Source: Brasenia schreberi
Taxonomy: Eukaryota; Streptophyta; Magnoliopsida; Nymphaeales; Cabombaceae
Length of the DNA stretch: 64,000 bases
Assembly: GCA_036023115.1 (NCBI GenBank)
Contig: JAYKKT010000073.1
Location: 13,641,001-13,705,000 of the forward strand
Reading direction: 5' to 3'
A model generated the notes under the pieces. That model was not told the DNA's origin. It ran no database searches and was given only the letters and a program-made list of their open reading frames with translations. Of the stretch, positions 48,422-59,265 are shown piece by piece. The translations under genes and the position numbers were made by a program. Numbering within the stretch: the stretch's first letter is position 1; the number at the start of each line of letters is the position of its first letter.

Positions 48422-48589
48422 CAATGGCGGATCTACATGGGGGGGTGGCGGCACCCCCGTCCACTGAAAATTTGAAATTTTAGAGTAAAACCTACGTTTT
48501 ACAGTGAATATATGATTGAGATTCATGGCCCTAACACCATGAAATATGTACGTTTCTCCCTCCAACACTATTTTCTAGATCCGCCACTG
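48422..48589 (+). mobile_element. hAT-type MITE, 168 bp, with 8-bp target duplication
   Basis: Starts CAATGGCGGATCTACATG and ends CTAGATCCGCCACTG, inverted repeats of about 15 bp. Flanked by TCCATCAC (48414-48421) and TCCATCGC (48590-48597), an 8-bp duplication with one change. Its interior (AAAATTTGAAATTTTAG, GTAAAACCTACGTTTTAC) recurs in the element at the right edge of the window. Confidence 0.9.
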
Positions 48590-49309
48590 TCCATCGCTAT
48601 CTTAACTTCGAGATCAGCCTCCCATAAATTCACACATAATATATTATCTGTCTAATAAGTGTAGAAATGATCAAAGCCAACAACAAAAATCTAGAGAACA
48701 TAATAAATGAAAAGGAGTTAATTTCATCAAAGTATAATTTGAATTTGGTCTCTGCTCTGAACTTGAATCTATCAGATGCCATATCAAATATGTGTACAAC
48801 CTTTTATTCACGTTAATTTGAACATCACATCAAAGCTAGCTAGCACTTAAATTTATCAGATTCATGTCAGAATCGCTAGCTTGTATAATCCAACTTGTGC
48901 GTCTGCAAATTATTCAACCTGATCAAGAGATTGACTGGAAGAAAACGAGTAGGCAAACGAAGGGGGAAGAAAAATCAAAAGAAGATTCTTTTTGATATAA
49001 AACCTTGGAAATGCAGAAACCAGGTGGTTTATTAAATGAGGGGTGCGGGCGCCCACTTTATGCATATACACACAAATATGGGTCACTTCCAAGGTTCGTA
49101 AAGAGAGAATCATGAACATGTCAACCTGCATTTCGACCAAAGGATATCATCTACTCACCTCCGAAGACTTGCTTTCGTTGTACTTGAATTCGTTCACATA
49201 CATGCACATAAAATAACTAATTGATGAGTATAAGATGTTTTGGCACAAAACTAAGCTGCTTTCACCCTTCTTTTTTTTTGTTTTTAACGATGGAGAGGTC
49301 AGTGAGCAG

Positions 49310-49560
49310 TTAATCATCAATGTATTCGTAATAAAAAATGAAAGTTTTGAGATCGATTAGTAACTATATAAGAATTGATCACATACATAATGAAGTTATT
49401 ACAATCAAATTAAACTTAATATTAATAAATGATAATATGAGAGAATTGTTTAAAAGGTTTGAACACATAAAAAACGAAAGAAAGTCCTAAGAAGATACAG
49501 AAAGACGATGAAAAAAGTTATAATGAGAAAATATAAAAAATTAGATTATGAATCGAGAGT
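49310..49560 (+). mobile_element. Degraded RTE LINE fragment
   Basis: Translation relics such as RIDHIHNEVITIKLN and DNMRELFKRFEHIKNERKS match the end of the RTE ORF (compare the plus-strand copy at 21448-21639). Heavily mutated. Confidence 0.65.
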
Positions 49561-49645
49561 CGTTTGATGAAAAGGCCGAAGTCACTGTGCATGCACAACC
49601 TTTGACTTGTAAATCGAGCCCCCTAATCAGGTGAGCTAACATTCT
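49560..49645 (-). mobile_element. tRNA-type SINE head (candidate)
   Basis: Minus strand has TTAGCTCACCTGATTAGGGG (A-box-like) with GTCAAAGGTTGTGCATGC following. Third member of the 5757 and 45178 group. Confidence 0.4.
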
Positions 49646-50179
49646 CAGTTCGAACTGCTTTCACTTTAAAAAAAAATGAATGGGAAGCCTGCCACAACCA
49701 ATTTGGATTCCCAACCCAAGGAAAGAGTGGAGGATTGTGATAATAATTGTGCTTCATGCTGCTGAGGAATTAGGTCAAAAACCTTCAAAACCACTGGAAG
49801 GGGAATAACTGAAAATCAGAAAACAGGGGCGCGGTGAATACCAAACTAGTTTGAAAAGAAAATCAAAGCTATACCAATTGTATATTCTTGGGAATTTCAA
49901 AGTCTTAAAAATAATTAACTTAGGGTCAAGCTCACACACTACTAGAACTCCGAGTAATTCCGACAGTTCCTAAAATTGATATTTTTTTATGATCAAAACA
50001 ATGCGGAACTAGATGGAACCGCTGAAAAAACTATGTAAAAAAAATTACAATAATCCTGGTAGTGTAGAATCATCAAAAATATTTCTAACATCTCTTAACC
50101 GTAGAAAAAATTAACTTCGACAATTCTTCGAACCGCTAGAAATATTTTATATCAAACAACAACTAAGCCTTTTCCCATA

Positions 50180-50434
50180 CTAGACGGGGTCGGCTACATG
50201 GATTCTTTGTTTCCACAGATCCCTATCTTGTGCCATGTTAGCAGTTAACTCCCAATAAGCTAGATCGTTCTTTATTGTTTCTTTCCAACACTTTTGTGGT
50301 CGTCCTCTACCTCTTTTAATACTTTCCAAATTTAGTTTTTCTAACCTTCTTACGTGTTCTTCTTTTGATCTTCTTTCTATATGTCCAAACCATCTTAAAC
50401 GATGTTCTCTCATTTTATCCTCTATTGATGCCAC
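50180..50434 (-). pseudogene. C-terminal segment of the RTE ORF
   Basis: An 84-codon open stretch with [20 protein letters not shown] and [15 protein letters not shown], typical of the region after the RT in plant RTE elements. It is separated from the RT piece by stops. Confidence 0.85.
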
Positions 50435-50894
50435 TCCTAATTTGTTTCTAATAACCTCATTATGTTCTCAACATCTTCATTTCTGTCATAGACATCTTTT
50501 GTACATGTTGATGATTAACTGACCAACACTCAGAACCATAAAACATGGCAGGCCAATTTGCTGCTCTATAATATTTACCTTTTAATTTTAATGGTATCTT
50601 TTTATCACAAAGAATACCTGATGCTCCTCTCCATTTTAACCAACCAGCATTAATTCTATGCGTAACATCTCCATCAATTTTTCCATCACTCTAAAAAATT
50701 GACCCTAGGTATTTAAAACTTTCCTTCTGAGGAATGCAATATGTGCCTATTTTAATTTCTATGTCCTCTGAAGTAACCAAATGATCAAACTTACATTCCA
50801 TATATTCTGTCTTTGTTCTACTAAGTCGAAGGCCTTTGCTTTCTAATGTTTCTCTCCATAGTTCCAATTTTCTATTAACTTTTTCCTTAGACTC

Positions 50895-51248
50895 CTACAC
50901 TAATACAATGTCATTTGCAAATAACATACACCAAGGTACTTCATCTTGAATATGTTTTGTTAACTCATCCATCACCATTATAAATAAGTATGGGCTTAAA
51001 GTTGATCCTTGATGTAACCCAATATTAACTTCAAAGAAGTATGTCGTTCCTTCATGAGTCCTCACACATGTTTTTGCACCATCATACATGTCTCTTAAAA
51101 GGTTAATATATATCAATGGGATACCTCTTTTTTCTAAAGTTCTCCAAAGAACCTCCCTCGGTACCCTATTATAAGCTTTTTCTAGATCAATAAATATCAT
51201 GTGAAGGTCTTTCTTTTTTGCTCTAAAATGTTTCATAAGACGTCTCAA
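50895..51248 (-). pseudogene. RTE reverse transcriptase fragment with altered catalytic motif
   Basis: A 117-codon open stretch covering RT blocks from [12 protein letters not shown] to the catalytic box. The box reads F-A-N-D, so the first of the paired aspartates is replaced by asparagine (GAT to AAT). Confidence 0.9.
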
Positions 51249-51524
51249 AAGGTGAATCGCTTCAATAGTAGATCTGCCTGGCTAGAAATATTTTATATAT
51301 TATTAAAAATAAATTTCTGGAATCAAAATATTTTTCTCGAAAATAAGAAAAACACCAAAATTAAGCAATCTTCTTCTTACTTGCGAAATAAGGGACATCT
51401 ACCGACTTGCTGCTTCTTGCTTTCCAACTTATCCAAAAGCATAATTTAAACAAGTGAACCAAGCCTAAGACCGAAACCGTCTTCTTACATAACGTAGCCA
51501 TTGGCCTTCAACTTTGCCGCACAA

Positions 51525-51529
51525 TTCTC

Positions 51530-51619
<90 letters not shown>
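51525..51619. repeat. Compound (CT)n(TA)n microsatellite
   Basis: About 42 bp of CT followed by about 52 bp of TA; read on the minus strand it is (TA)n(GA)n, the same architecture as 26950-27085. Confidence 0.98.
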
Positions 51620-51623
<4 letters not shown>

Positions 51624-52618
51624 GTAAAGGAAAACATGCATTGTTGCCAACTTCTCAAGGCAACTGAGTTGAGTTCGTGACTCTGTTCGAGTTATCTTTT
51701 ATGAATCTCGGATTCGGATGAACACTGCTCATTAAGGGCATCCCGGCCAACTTGACCAGATGATGAGTATCTGAAACTTGGCCGAGTTATATAAAATTGT
51801 TATTTTGATATTAAATTCGAGATATTGTTCGATCACGTCCACACCTACTCTTGAAGAATATAACTCACGAAAAGAAATCTTACTTTTAATTCGAGATTAG
51901 TTACACTCATTGTCAAGTGGGTTATTCACTAAGTGAAGAGGACGTTTTGCATGATTTATGCCTATAGGAAAATACATATCAAAACTTAAATCATGAATGG
52001 TTTAGTTTGAAGCATCTTAACCTTAACATTAAAAGAATATTATGCGAAGTTGATGCCCTCGAATCGTTCAAAACTTAAATCCTAAATGATCGTTCTGTCA
52101 TGCTTGTTGAATAGTACCAAGTCGAGCCTCCATGGCTTGGATCTTCTCTGTGGTTCGTCACCGCAATGGTTGCAGTATAACTATTAATTACATATAAATA
52201 TATAAATAAATGTAGATATCAAAGTTGATGATGAGAATGAGAGTCAGAACGGGGGTGTCCCAAGAGAACCATACCATCAACTTGACGGACGCGACATGGA
52301 AGTTGCGCTTCGGATGGGAAACATATGACATTAAGATATGGGGAACCCTTCAAATTTTATCAAAGACGGTTTGACGAACTGGGGAGTAATGGAGAAAGCT
52401 TACTGCGTTTGCCGCCTTCCATGCATTTTTGTTTTCCTGGTGCTTTGACGGGGCGCGACTACAGATATAAATTTTGTAAAGAGAGATGATTTTTCTGTGG
52501 GTAGAGAGAGAGAGAGAGAGAGCAGAATGCCAATAGTCGACACACATATGGATAGATAGAGAGTATGAAACACAAACTATAGAACGCACAAAAAAAAACA
52601 GTGGAAAATGGGTGGTTC

Positions 52619-52658
<40 letters not shown>

Positions 52659-54625
52659 CTGTGTGCGCTTCATATATACATACACGTGTGTGTGAGAGAG
52701 AGAAAGAATGGGTGGGGTTTGGGGGCGGTGCGGTTTTCACCCTACCTGCACTCACCCCACATCAAAACCTCATATTAGACTCAGCCCAACTCCGTCTCAC
52801 TTCAACTTAAACGTTCTTTTGAAATTTGATTGATATAGTATATTTTGCATAAAACATATAATTTACTATATGATGTTTATATTATTAAATTGAAGCATTA
52901 TAATCTATATACATAAACACACATATATGTACATATGAAAAATTTGCGCACAAGATATAAAACACAAACTATAGAACGCACAAAAACAACACAATGTACA
53001 ATGGGTGGTCTCTCTCTCTCTCTCTCTACACACCTTTAATAAGGTAGGGCCATGCATGAACCACCTGATTTTGAAAGAAACTTTTGGAAATTTAAAACCC
53101 AAAACTTGTAGGCTAATGAGTCAACCCTCATAAATTAGTAAGCCACAAAGCCAGGGTGGGGAATTTGATGCCAAACTGGCCCTACCAACCAGTGGGATTA
53201 GTTTAATTATCATTCCAGTGGGTGAAAACATCATGTAGGTAAAAGCAAGAATTTTCAATATATCCAAGATGTTTTAAGTTCCACAAATTAAACGTGTCAA
53301 ATGAACAATACTCCTTGAATACATTAAAAAAAACTTTGGCAAGTTGGGTATAGAAGGACTTTACACGGATATCATACAAATAACCGGCTGCTTCTGTAAA
53401 GAAGAATGCATGAGTTTAAAGCCCATAGTGCAACATATCGAAGTAAATTATTATTACTATTATTATCCATGTGCCAATGTTGCATTTGTCAAGTGGAAAT
53501 AATGATGATGATAATAATAATAATAATCATTCACCAAAAGATGAAAACTTATTGATGAAAGAAATAAAGGGGCTCCATAGTGCAACATATTGAAAAACAA
53601 TATAAACAAAGAAACGAAGATCTTTCAAAGTAAAATGATAAAAAAATTATTGAAAGAACAATATAAACAAAAGAATGAAGATCTTTCATAACAAAAATGA
53701 TAAAAAATTTACTGATGAGCACCCACCACCTTGCAAACACACTCTCTCAAAACATAGTAACTAGCTGCTAGATTATTATTATTATTATTATTATGACGAC
53801 GATGATGATGGTTGCAGCCAGCTCACTCGTCAACAAATATCGTCGATAAAGACATTCTCGTGATCTCGGATAGAGGTCTTCTTTGACATCATTGTGATGT
53901 GAATGCCACCATTAATATCTTCTGTTTCTGGCACTTCGTTTTCGAATGCTCAAGCATTAATCACGAATTTAAACCTCTACTGGATGACACAGAAGTCTGT
54001 CTCGTCTCTTGTTAGTTTACAGTAATGAGGTGATTAAACAGATCTCCACGAGGTTACGGAGAAACTTATCCATGGGAGACGTGACTCTATGATAATAAGA
54101 AGCCTCTGAAAAGGTAATCTATGTAGCTACGGCGGGTTCTTTACGAACAGATATTCCTCTATTTTCCATTTGCAGACATGATTGTGACTACAGCGAGAAA
54201 GAGGACAAAAACAATGCATCATTCACTTATTTTGCATCTCACAAGAATGATAAAAGGGTATTAACACCAAAATTCGACACAGTGCTCTGCTCGGGTTGAT
54301 GGGTTAAGTTGTGGTGTGAGGACCTGTAAGAGAGCGCTAACCTCTACACCCGAGAGAGGGAGACCGTTCTCCAAATTGGTTTGCTATTAAGTGAGCTGTG
54401 CAAGGTAACCATTCTTTTTTATCTAAGCTTTCGGCCGATGATGCCCGAGATCTTTTATCTTAATGGAATTGTGAGAGTGAATATAGTTCTAAGTATTTCA
54501 ACAATTAAAATGTTAAAATGAATGATTTACATGAGAAAAAACTATATATATATATATATATATATTGAGAAAAGGATATCTCTTCACTCTAAGAATCAAT
54601 CCACATGTTATTTATAGCCTTCTTA
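51620..54625. other. Gene-free spacer with simple repeats
   Basis: Contains GA (52503-52523), TA/TG (52620-52660) and CT (53010-53030) runs, ATT/TAA trinucleotide runs (53507-53528, 53773-53795), a repeated segment (AAACACAAACTATAGAACGC at about 52568 and 52962), and a roughly 65-bp near-tandem pair at 53583-53710 sharing ACAATATAAACAAA and GAAGATCTTTCA. No exon or transposon family was recognised at 53860-54540. Confidence 0.6.
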
Positions 54626-55909
54626 TGTCACACCACTCCAGTCACGACCACAACCCGGCCTGAACCGATGCCACGTGGCTGATGATCGTGAGCAGTAGTC
54701 AAATACAATATTAATTTAATTCAACTCGATGAAATATTCAACTTAAATAATACTCATACCAAAGTTCTAAACAATACACCAAAAACAGTTTGGGGCCCAC
54801 CAGACATAACCCCGAATAACAAGATTTTCTAAATCGTCTAATACTTATCGTACCATCTAAAATAAAAAGGGTCGACCTATCCAACTTCTACTCTGCTTTG
54901 TGTCGCCTTGGAAGCGCTAGTTTCAGAACGAGCTATAAAATAATAGAGTAAGCTCCTACACTTAGCTCAGTAGAGAGGTTAAACATCTTTAAACAAAATT
55001 CATACTAAAATCATACATAATTTCACAATCATTTCATAACAAATTACAATTTGATATTTAAATCATGATCTCACATTCATACTTACACATTCACACACGT
55101 ATACACATATCATTACTTACGATAATTACAACCCATACTTTGTGTGCCCCAAAGGACACAAGAGTCGTCCAACCTTGCCTAACGTGACCTCGGCAACCCC
55201 ATCCAATATGGAAACCACGTTGACTCTCACGGCAGAGTGCCCGTGAACACACTATGTATTTGCTCCAAGCATGATCACCTAAGGGACCTTCAAGTCTCTA
55301 GAGACCCCACACAACCCACACAAGCACGACTCATATATTCACACATCATTACATTTCAAAACAATTTCTAATTCATCACATTGACAATTCATGTCGGGAT
55401 ACACAACTATCCAAATCCATATTCAAACAACATTTAAATGCCATGTTCATACAACACATGCATATCAAAACATGCTCTTTATCAACCAATGTCATAAACA
55501 CCTTCTATTTCAAAAGCATATCAAATAACCCAAAATTACGAATATCATTTCATAAACATCAATAAAATATTTATCAATTATGCACATTTAAATCTATCTA
55601 GAACAAAAAAATTACTTCTAACATGGTTTTGTAAAAGAATACATAACCCCTACCTTAAGGAGTGCTAAGATCCAATCCCCAAAATGTTGGGTCGCTCTTA
55701 TCACCACCAAATCCTTAAATTTTAATCTTTAAATAATTATAAATAATTAAAATATAAAAATTTATTTAACTACGAATATAACGCGACAAACTGTATGCAA
55801 TTCAGATATCAAATGATCCTAAAATCACCTAAACACAATTTGGATCCGTTTAAGCTATCCTAGATTCGAGCTAATACTTAGATCTATATTCGATCCAAAT
55901 TGAGCGACA
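54626..55909 (-). repeat. 3' LTR of the Gypsy-like element
   Basis: 1,284 bp. Shares long stretches with 56617-57866, such as CAAGTCTCTAGAGACC, CCTTGCCTAACGTGACCTC and GGATCCGTTTAAGC. Confidence 0.9.
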
Positions 55910-56616
55910 CGATATTTTTTGACTATTCTGATCACGAGGAGCTCCACACCTCACTTGAGATTGTCTGCCTCTATTAGTCCATTGTAGAGTTTGGTCTTCT
56001 TTACTTTTTTTGAGGTCTTCATGTGTGCTAACAAAATTTTATTCCACTTGTCTCTTCTTATCCTTGTAATGTAACATATATGTCTTTATATGGGTAACAA
56101 TAACCTAACCATAAGAACTTGTTCATATATTCTCTCACCGTGAAACTGTCTTCTTGTGACTGATTGAACTCAATCTTTAGGCGCATCTGATCATTGTGAA
56201 AAAAGAAGTAACTGAAAAATACTTTTTTAAATGCCTCTTAAGTTCAAGGAGTGTTACGTGTTCCTTTTCTGGCTCTCTACCATTGTTCAGTGTTAATATC
56301 AAACAGACTTAACGCTAATTGCACACTCATCTCCTCGTCGGTGTTAGTAAGTATTTAAAAAGCGTTTTCAAGTTTATCAATATACTTGTACGATTATAAT
56401 GGATCTTTAATTATACCTTTAAACTCTTTACACTCATTTTTTTTTACAAATTTTGGCTAAACAATGTTGTGTTGTTAGGTGTCGCTAGTGATGCCTCAAC
56501 TAGCGTAGTCGATCATCAAGAGTTATGTTTAGTCCTACACATAAATATGATATTATATTTTGGCAATTAACTTGTTATTAAATATACTTTAATAACCATA
56601 GGCTCTCATACTAAAT

Positions 56617-57866
56617 TGTCACACCTGCTTGGGTCACGACTATGACCTGATCCATACCGATGCCACGTGGTCGCTTTTCATGCGGGCGTGATCGTGAGTA
56701 GTAGCCAAATATAATATTAATTTAATTCAACTCAATTAAATATCTAGCTTAAATAAATACTCATACCAAAGTTCTAAACAATATGACCAAAATGGTGTGG
56801 GGCCCACCATACATAACCCCGAATAACAAGATCTTTTAAATCATCTAATACTTATCGTACTATCTAAAATAAAAAGGGTAGATCTATCCAACTATTACTC
56901 TGCTCTGAGCACCTTGGAAGTGCTAGCTTTATGATGAGCTGTAAAATAATAGATTGATCTCCTACGCATAACTCAGTAGGGAGATTAAACATCTTTAAAC
57001 AAAATTCATACTAAAATCATACATAATTTCATAAACATTTATAACAAATCACAATTTCATCTTTAAATCATGATCTTATATTCATACTAACACATTCACA
57101 CATCATTAGTTATGATAATTACAACACATACTTTGTGTGCCCCAAAAGACACATGAGTCATCCAACCTTGCCTAACGTGACCTCTATAATCCCATCCAAC
57201 ACAGAGTACCCATGAACACACTATGTATTTGCCCCAAATATGATCGTCCAAGGGATCTTCAAGTCTCTAGAGACCACACACAACCCACACAAGTATGACT
57301 CATATACTCACACATCATTACATTTCAAAATAATTTCCAATTAATCACATTCACAAATCATGTCGGGATCCACAACTATCAAAATCCATATTCAAACAAT
57401 ATTTAAATGTCATGTTCATACAACACATGCATATCAAAACATGCTCTTTATCAACCAATGTCATAAACACGTTCTATTTCAAAAGCATATCAAATAACCC
57501 ATAATTATGAACATCATTTTATAAACATCAATAAAATATTTATCAATCATTATCTAAAACAAGAAAATCACTTTTAGCAAGGTTTGTAAAAGAATACATA
57601 ACCTTAAACTTGAATGAGCATTAAGATCCAATCCCCAAACTACTAGACCACTGTTATCACCACAAAATCCTCTAATTTTAATCCCTAAACAATTAAAAAT
57701 AATTAAAATATAAAATTTCATTTAACTATAAATCTATCGTTACAAATCATATCCAATTGAGATCTTAAATGATCCTAAAATAACTTAAAACCTAATTTGG
57801 ATCCGTTTAAGCAATCTTGGATCCGAAATGATACATAGATCCATAGCTGATCCAAATTGCGCGGCA
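56617..57866 (-). repeat. 5' LTR of the Gypsy-like element
   Basis: 1,250 bp; pairs with 54626-55909. It contains several small deletions relative to its partner, for example about 30 bp around 57205. Confidence 0.9.
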
Positions 57867-58994
57867 TGGTAGGTAGCCTATGTCGCTGTGTCGACACGAA
57901 ACCTACAACTATTGACATGGGTCCTGTTTCTGCCCAAAACCTGCCGACCGAAACTTGACCAATTTTCAACACAGAATGAGAGACCGAACCTATTTCTAAC
58001 TTGTTTTGACATAGAATTGTTTCTTAATATATGACACAAGGACACAACACGAATCAGTATCGTTTTAAGACATTTTAGATATGACACAGAAACCGAGACA
58101 CACCGAAAAGGGTCGGTTCCCTTGGTTTTTCGACATCTACCATGAAGATGGTAGTCTGCCGGCTGTCTTCCCCTCTTCCTCCTCTCTTTACATGTGCAGT
58201 GCCTTACATTGGTGCAAAATTTTGGGTGGATCTGGATCCACATGAATCCAGATCCAACCCGATTTAGTTTATTAAATCTTGAGTCTGTTTTCTCTAGTAA
58301 ATGGGCTGATCTTGTCTCCTCGGACTCTTGCTACGATTAGTTTACTTTCCCATCACCTTCATCTTTTCAGCTTCCATTGCCGACTCGTTATTGTGAGGAT
58401 GTGGAAAAACGAGCTACGAAGTCAACTGGGTTCCCTTTTAAAATCAACACGAACCTCGCCCCCGCAGGCCGAACCAATTTCCTGATTATTCAATGGTTCA
58501 TGACTGCAAATGGGTCTGCTTCGTTGTTTAGATCAAATGCTTAACCAGGAACTGGTGGGGAACGTACACACTAAGATTCTTCAGAAATGCCCGTTTCCAG
58601 ATTGAGGACAATGGCGATCAGCTTCCACCGTAGCAGGTAGAAGTTGAAACGTGGCGGTCCCAACTGCGCTGAATTGTGAGTTAGAAATGCTGACCCATAA
58701 GAAGCTACGGAAGTGCGTAGGGCCCGATTATAAGACGGCAAATCAGCGTCAGAGACGCCTCTTTGTTGTTATGTCAAGGTGCATGCCAGTTTCACTCTTC
58801 GAACTCGTTCTGTGTCAATACCATATTCGGAAACTCGCCGGAGAATCATGACTATATTGAAGAGGGAGAGAGAGAGAGAGAGAGAATCGAGTTGCCAACA
58901 AGCGGGGTTTCGTTGATGAGTCACCGTCAAACCATTCGAGAAGAGGGGGCGACTTGCCACCAAAACCAACCTTCCTCTTCCACCAACCAACTCT
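57867..58994. other. Region between the Gypsy-like element and RBOH
   Basis: No exon recognised. G/C content rises toward the right as the RBOH promoter is approached. A GA run lies at 58862-58884. Confidence 0.5.
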
Positions 58995-59265
58995 TATATA
59001 AATGGGCATTCTCTTCTCGGGCAAAATACGGGCTCTTGTTCTACAAGGCATAAGATTTTATCCCTTCCCAAGACTAGAGGCTTATCGATCGAACTCTATG
59101 CATGGTGAACAAGAGTTCATCGATTTCTTGACACAAGAGAGTCGTTTATCTTAGAAGAGGCAGCAGAGAAGAGCAGATCGAGCAAAGTATAATCAAGTGT
59201 TTTGCTTTTGTCGAAATCACGCAGTTCAGTAAGGGTCTTTTTGAGTTAGAGGGGATTTGACCAAG
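58995..59265 (+). promoter_or_regulatory. RBOH core promoter and 5' leader
   Basis: A strong TATA box, TATATAAA, lies at 58995-59002, predicting a start near 59025-59035 and a leader of about 235 nt before the ATG at 59266. Confidence 0.65.

Larger units (their letters stand above)
45130..50152. other. Gene-free region rich in short transposons
   Basis: It contains SINE-like and MITE-like elements (listed separately), AC- and TG-rich microsatellites near 45660-45680 and 46003-46018, and degraded RTE relics near 48190-48310 and 49310-49560. No host exon was recognised; a minus-strand frame at 47037-47231 and one at 48910-49140 have no family match. Confidence 0.6.
50153..51281 (-). mobile_element. 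RTE-clade LINE, 5'-truncated, 1,129 bp
   Basis: The 17-bp duplication CTAGAAATATTTTATAT flanks it exactly at 50136-50152 and 51282-51298. Only the second half of the RT and the C-terminal region remain. RT reads [40 protein letters not shown] and [13 protein letters not shown], then FANDIVLV where active elements have F-A-D-D. The end has [19 protein letters not shown] and MAQDRDLWK, then the RTE 3' end and TTG tail. Confidence 0.93.
54626..57866 (-). mobile_element. Gypsy-like LTR element with a 707-bp interior (internally deleted)
   Basis: Direct repeats 54626-55909 and 56617-57866 are LTRs: on the minus strand each starts TGTCGC or TGCCGC and ends GGTGTGACA. Just inside the right LTR the minus strand reads TTAGTATGAGAGCC, a changed form of the initiator-Met primer site. 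The interior (55910-56616) keeps only a broken gag-like stretch (EEMSVQLALSLFDINTEQW, RLKIEFNQSQEDSFTVREYM) typical of Gypsy capsid proteins. Protease, RT and integrase are absent. The 5-bp flanks (TCTTA and TGGTA) do not match. LTR divergence is obvious by eye, so the insertion is old. Confidence 0.85.

Noticed and set aside
51465..51650. Minus-strand frame with YIYIYI and ERERER runs
   Set aside because: Translation of the CT/TA microsatellite.
57878..58243. 121-codon minus-strand frame next to the Gypsy-like element
   Set aside because: No recognisable domain; internal GACACA-type repetition and its position suggest repeat-derived sequence.
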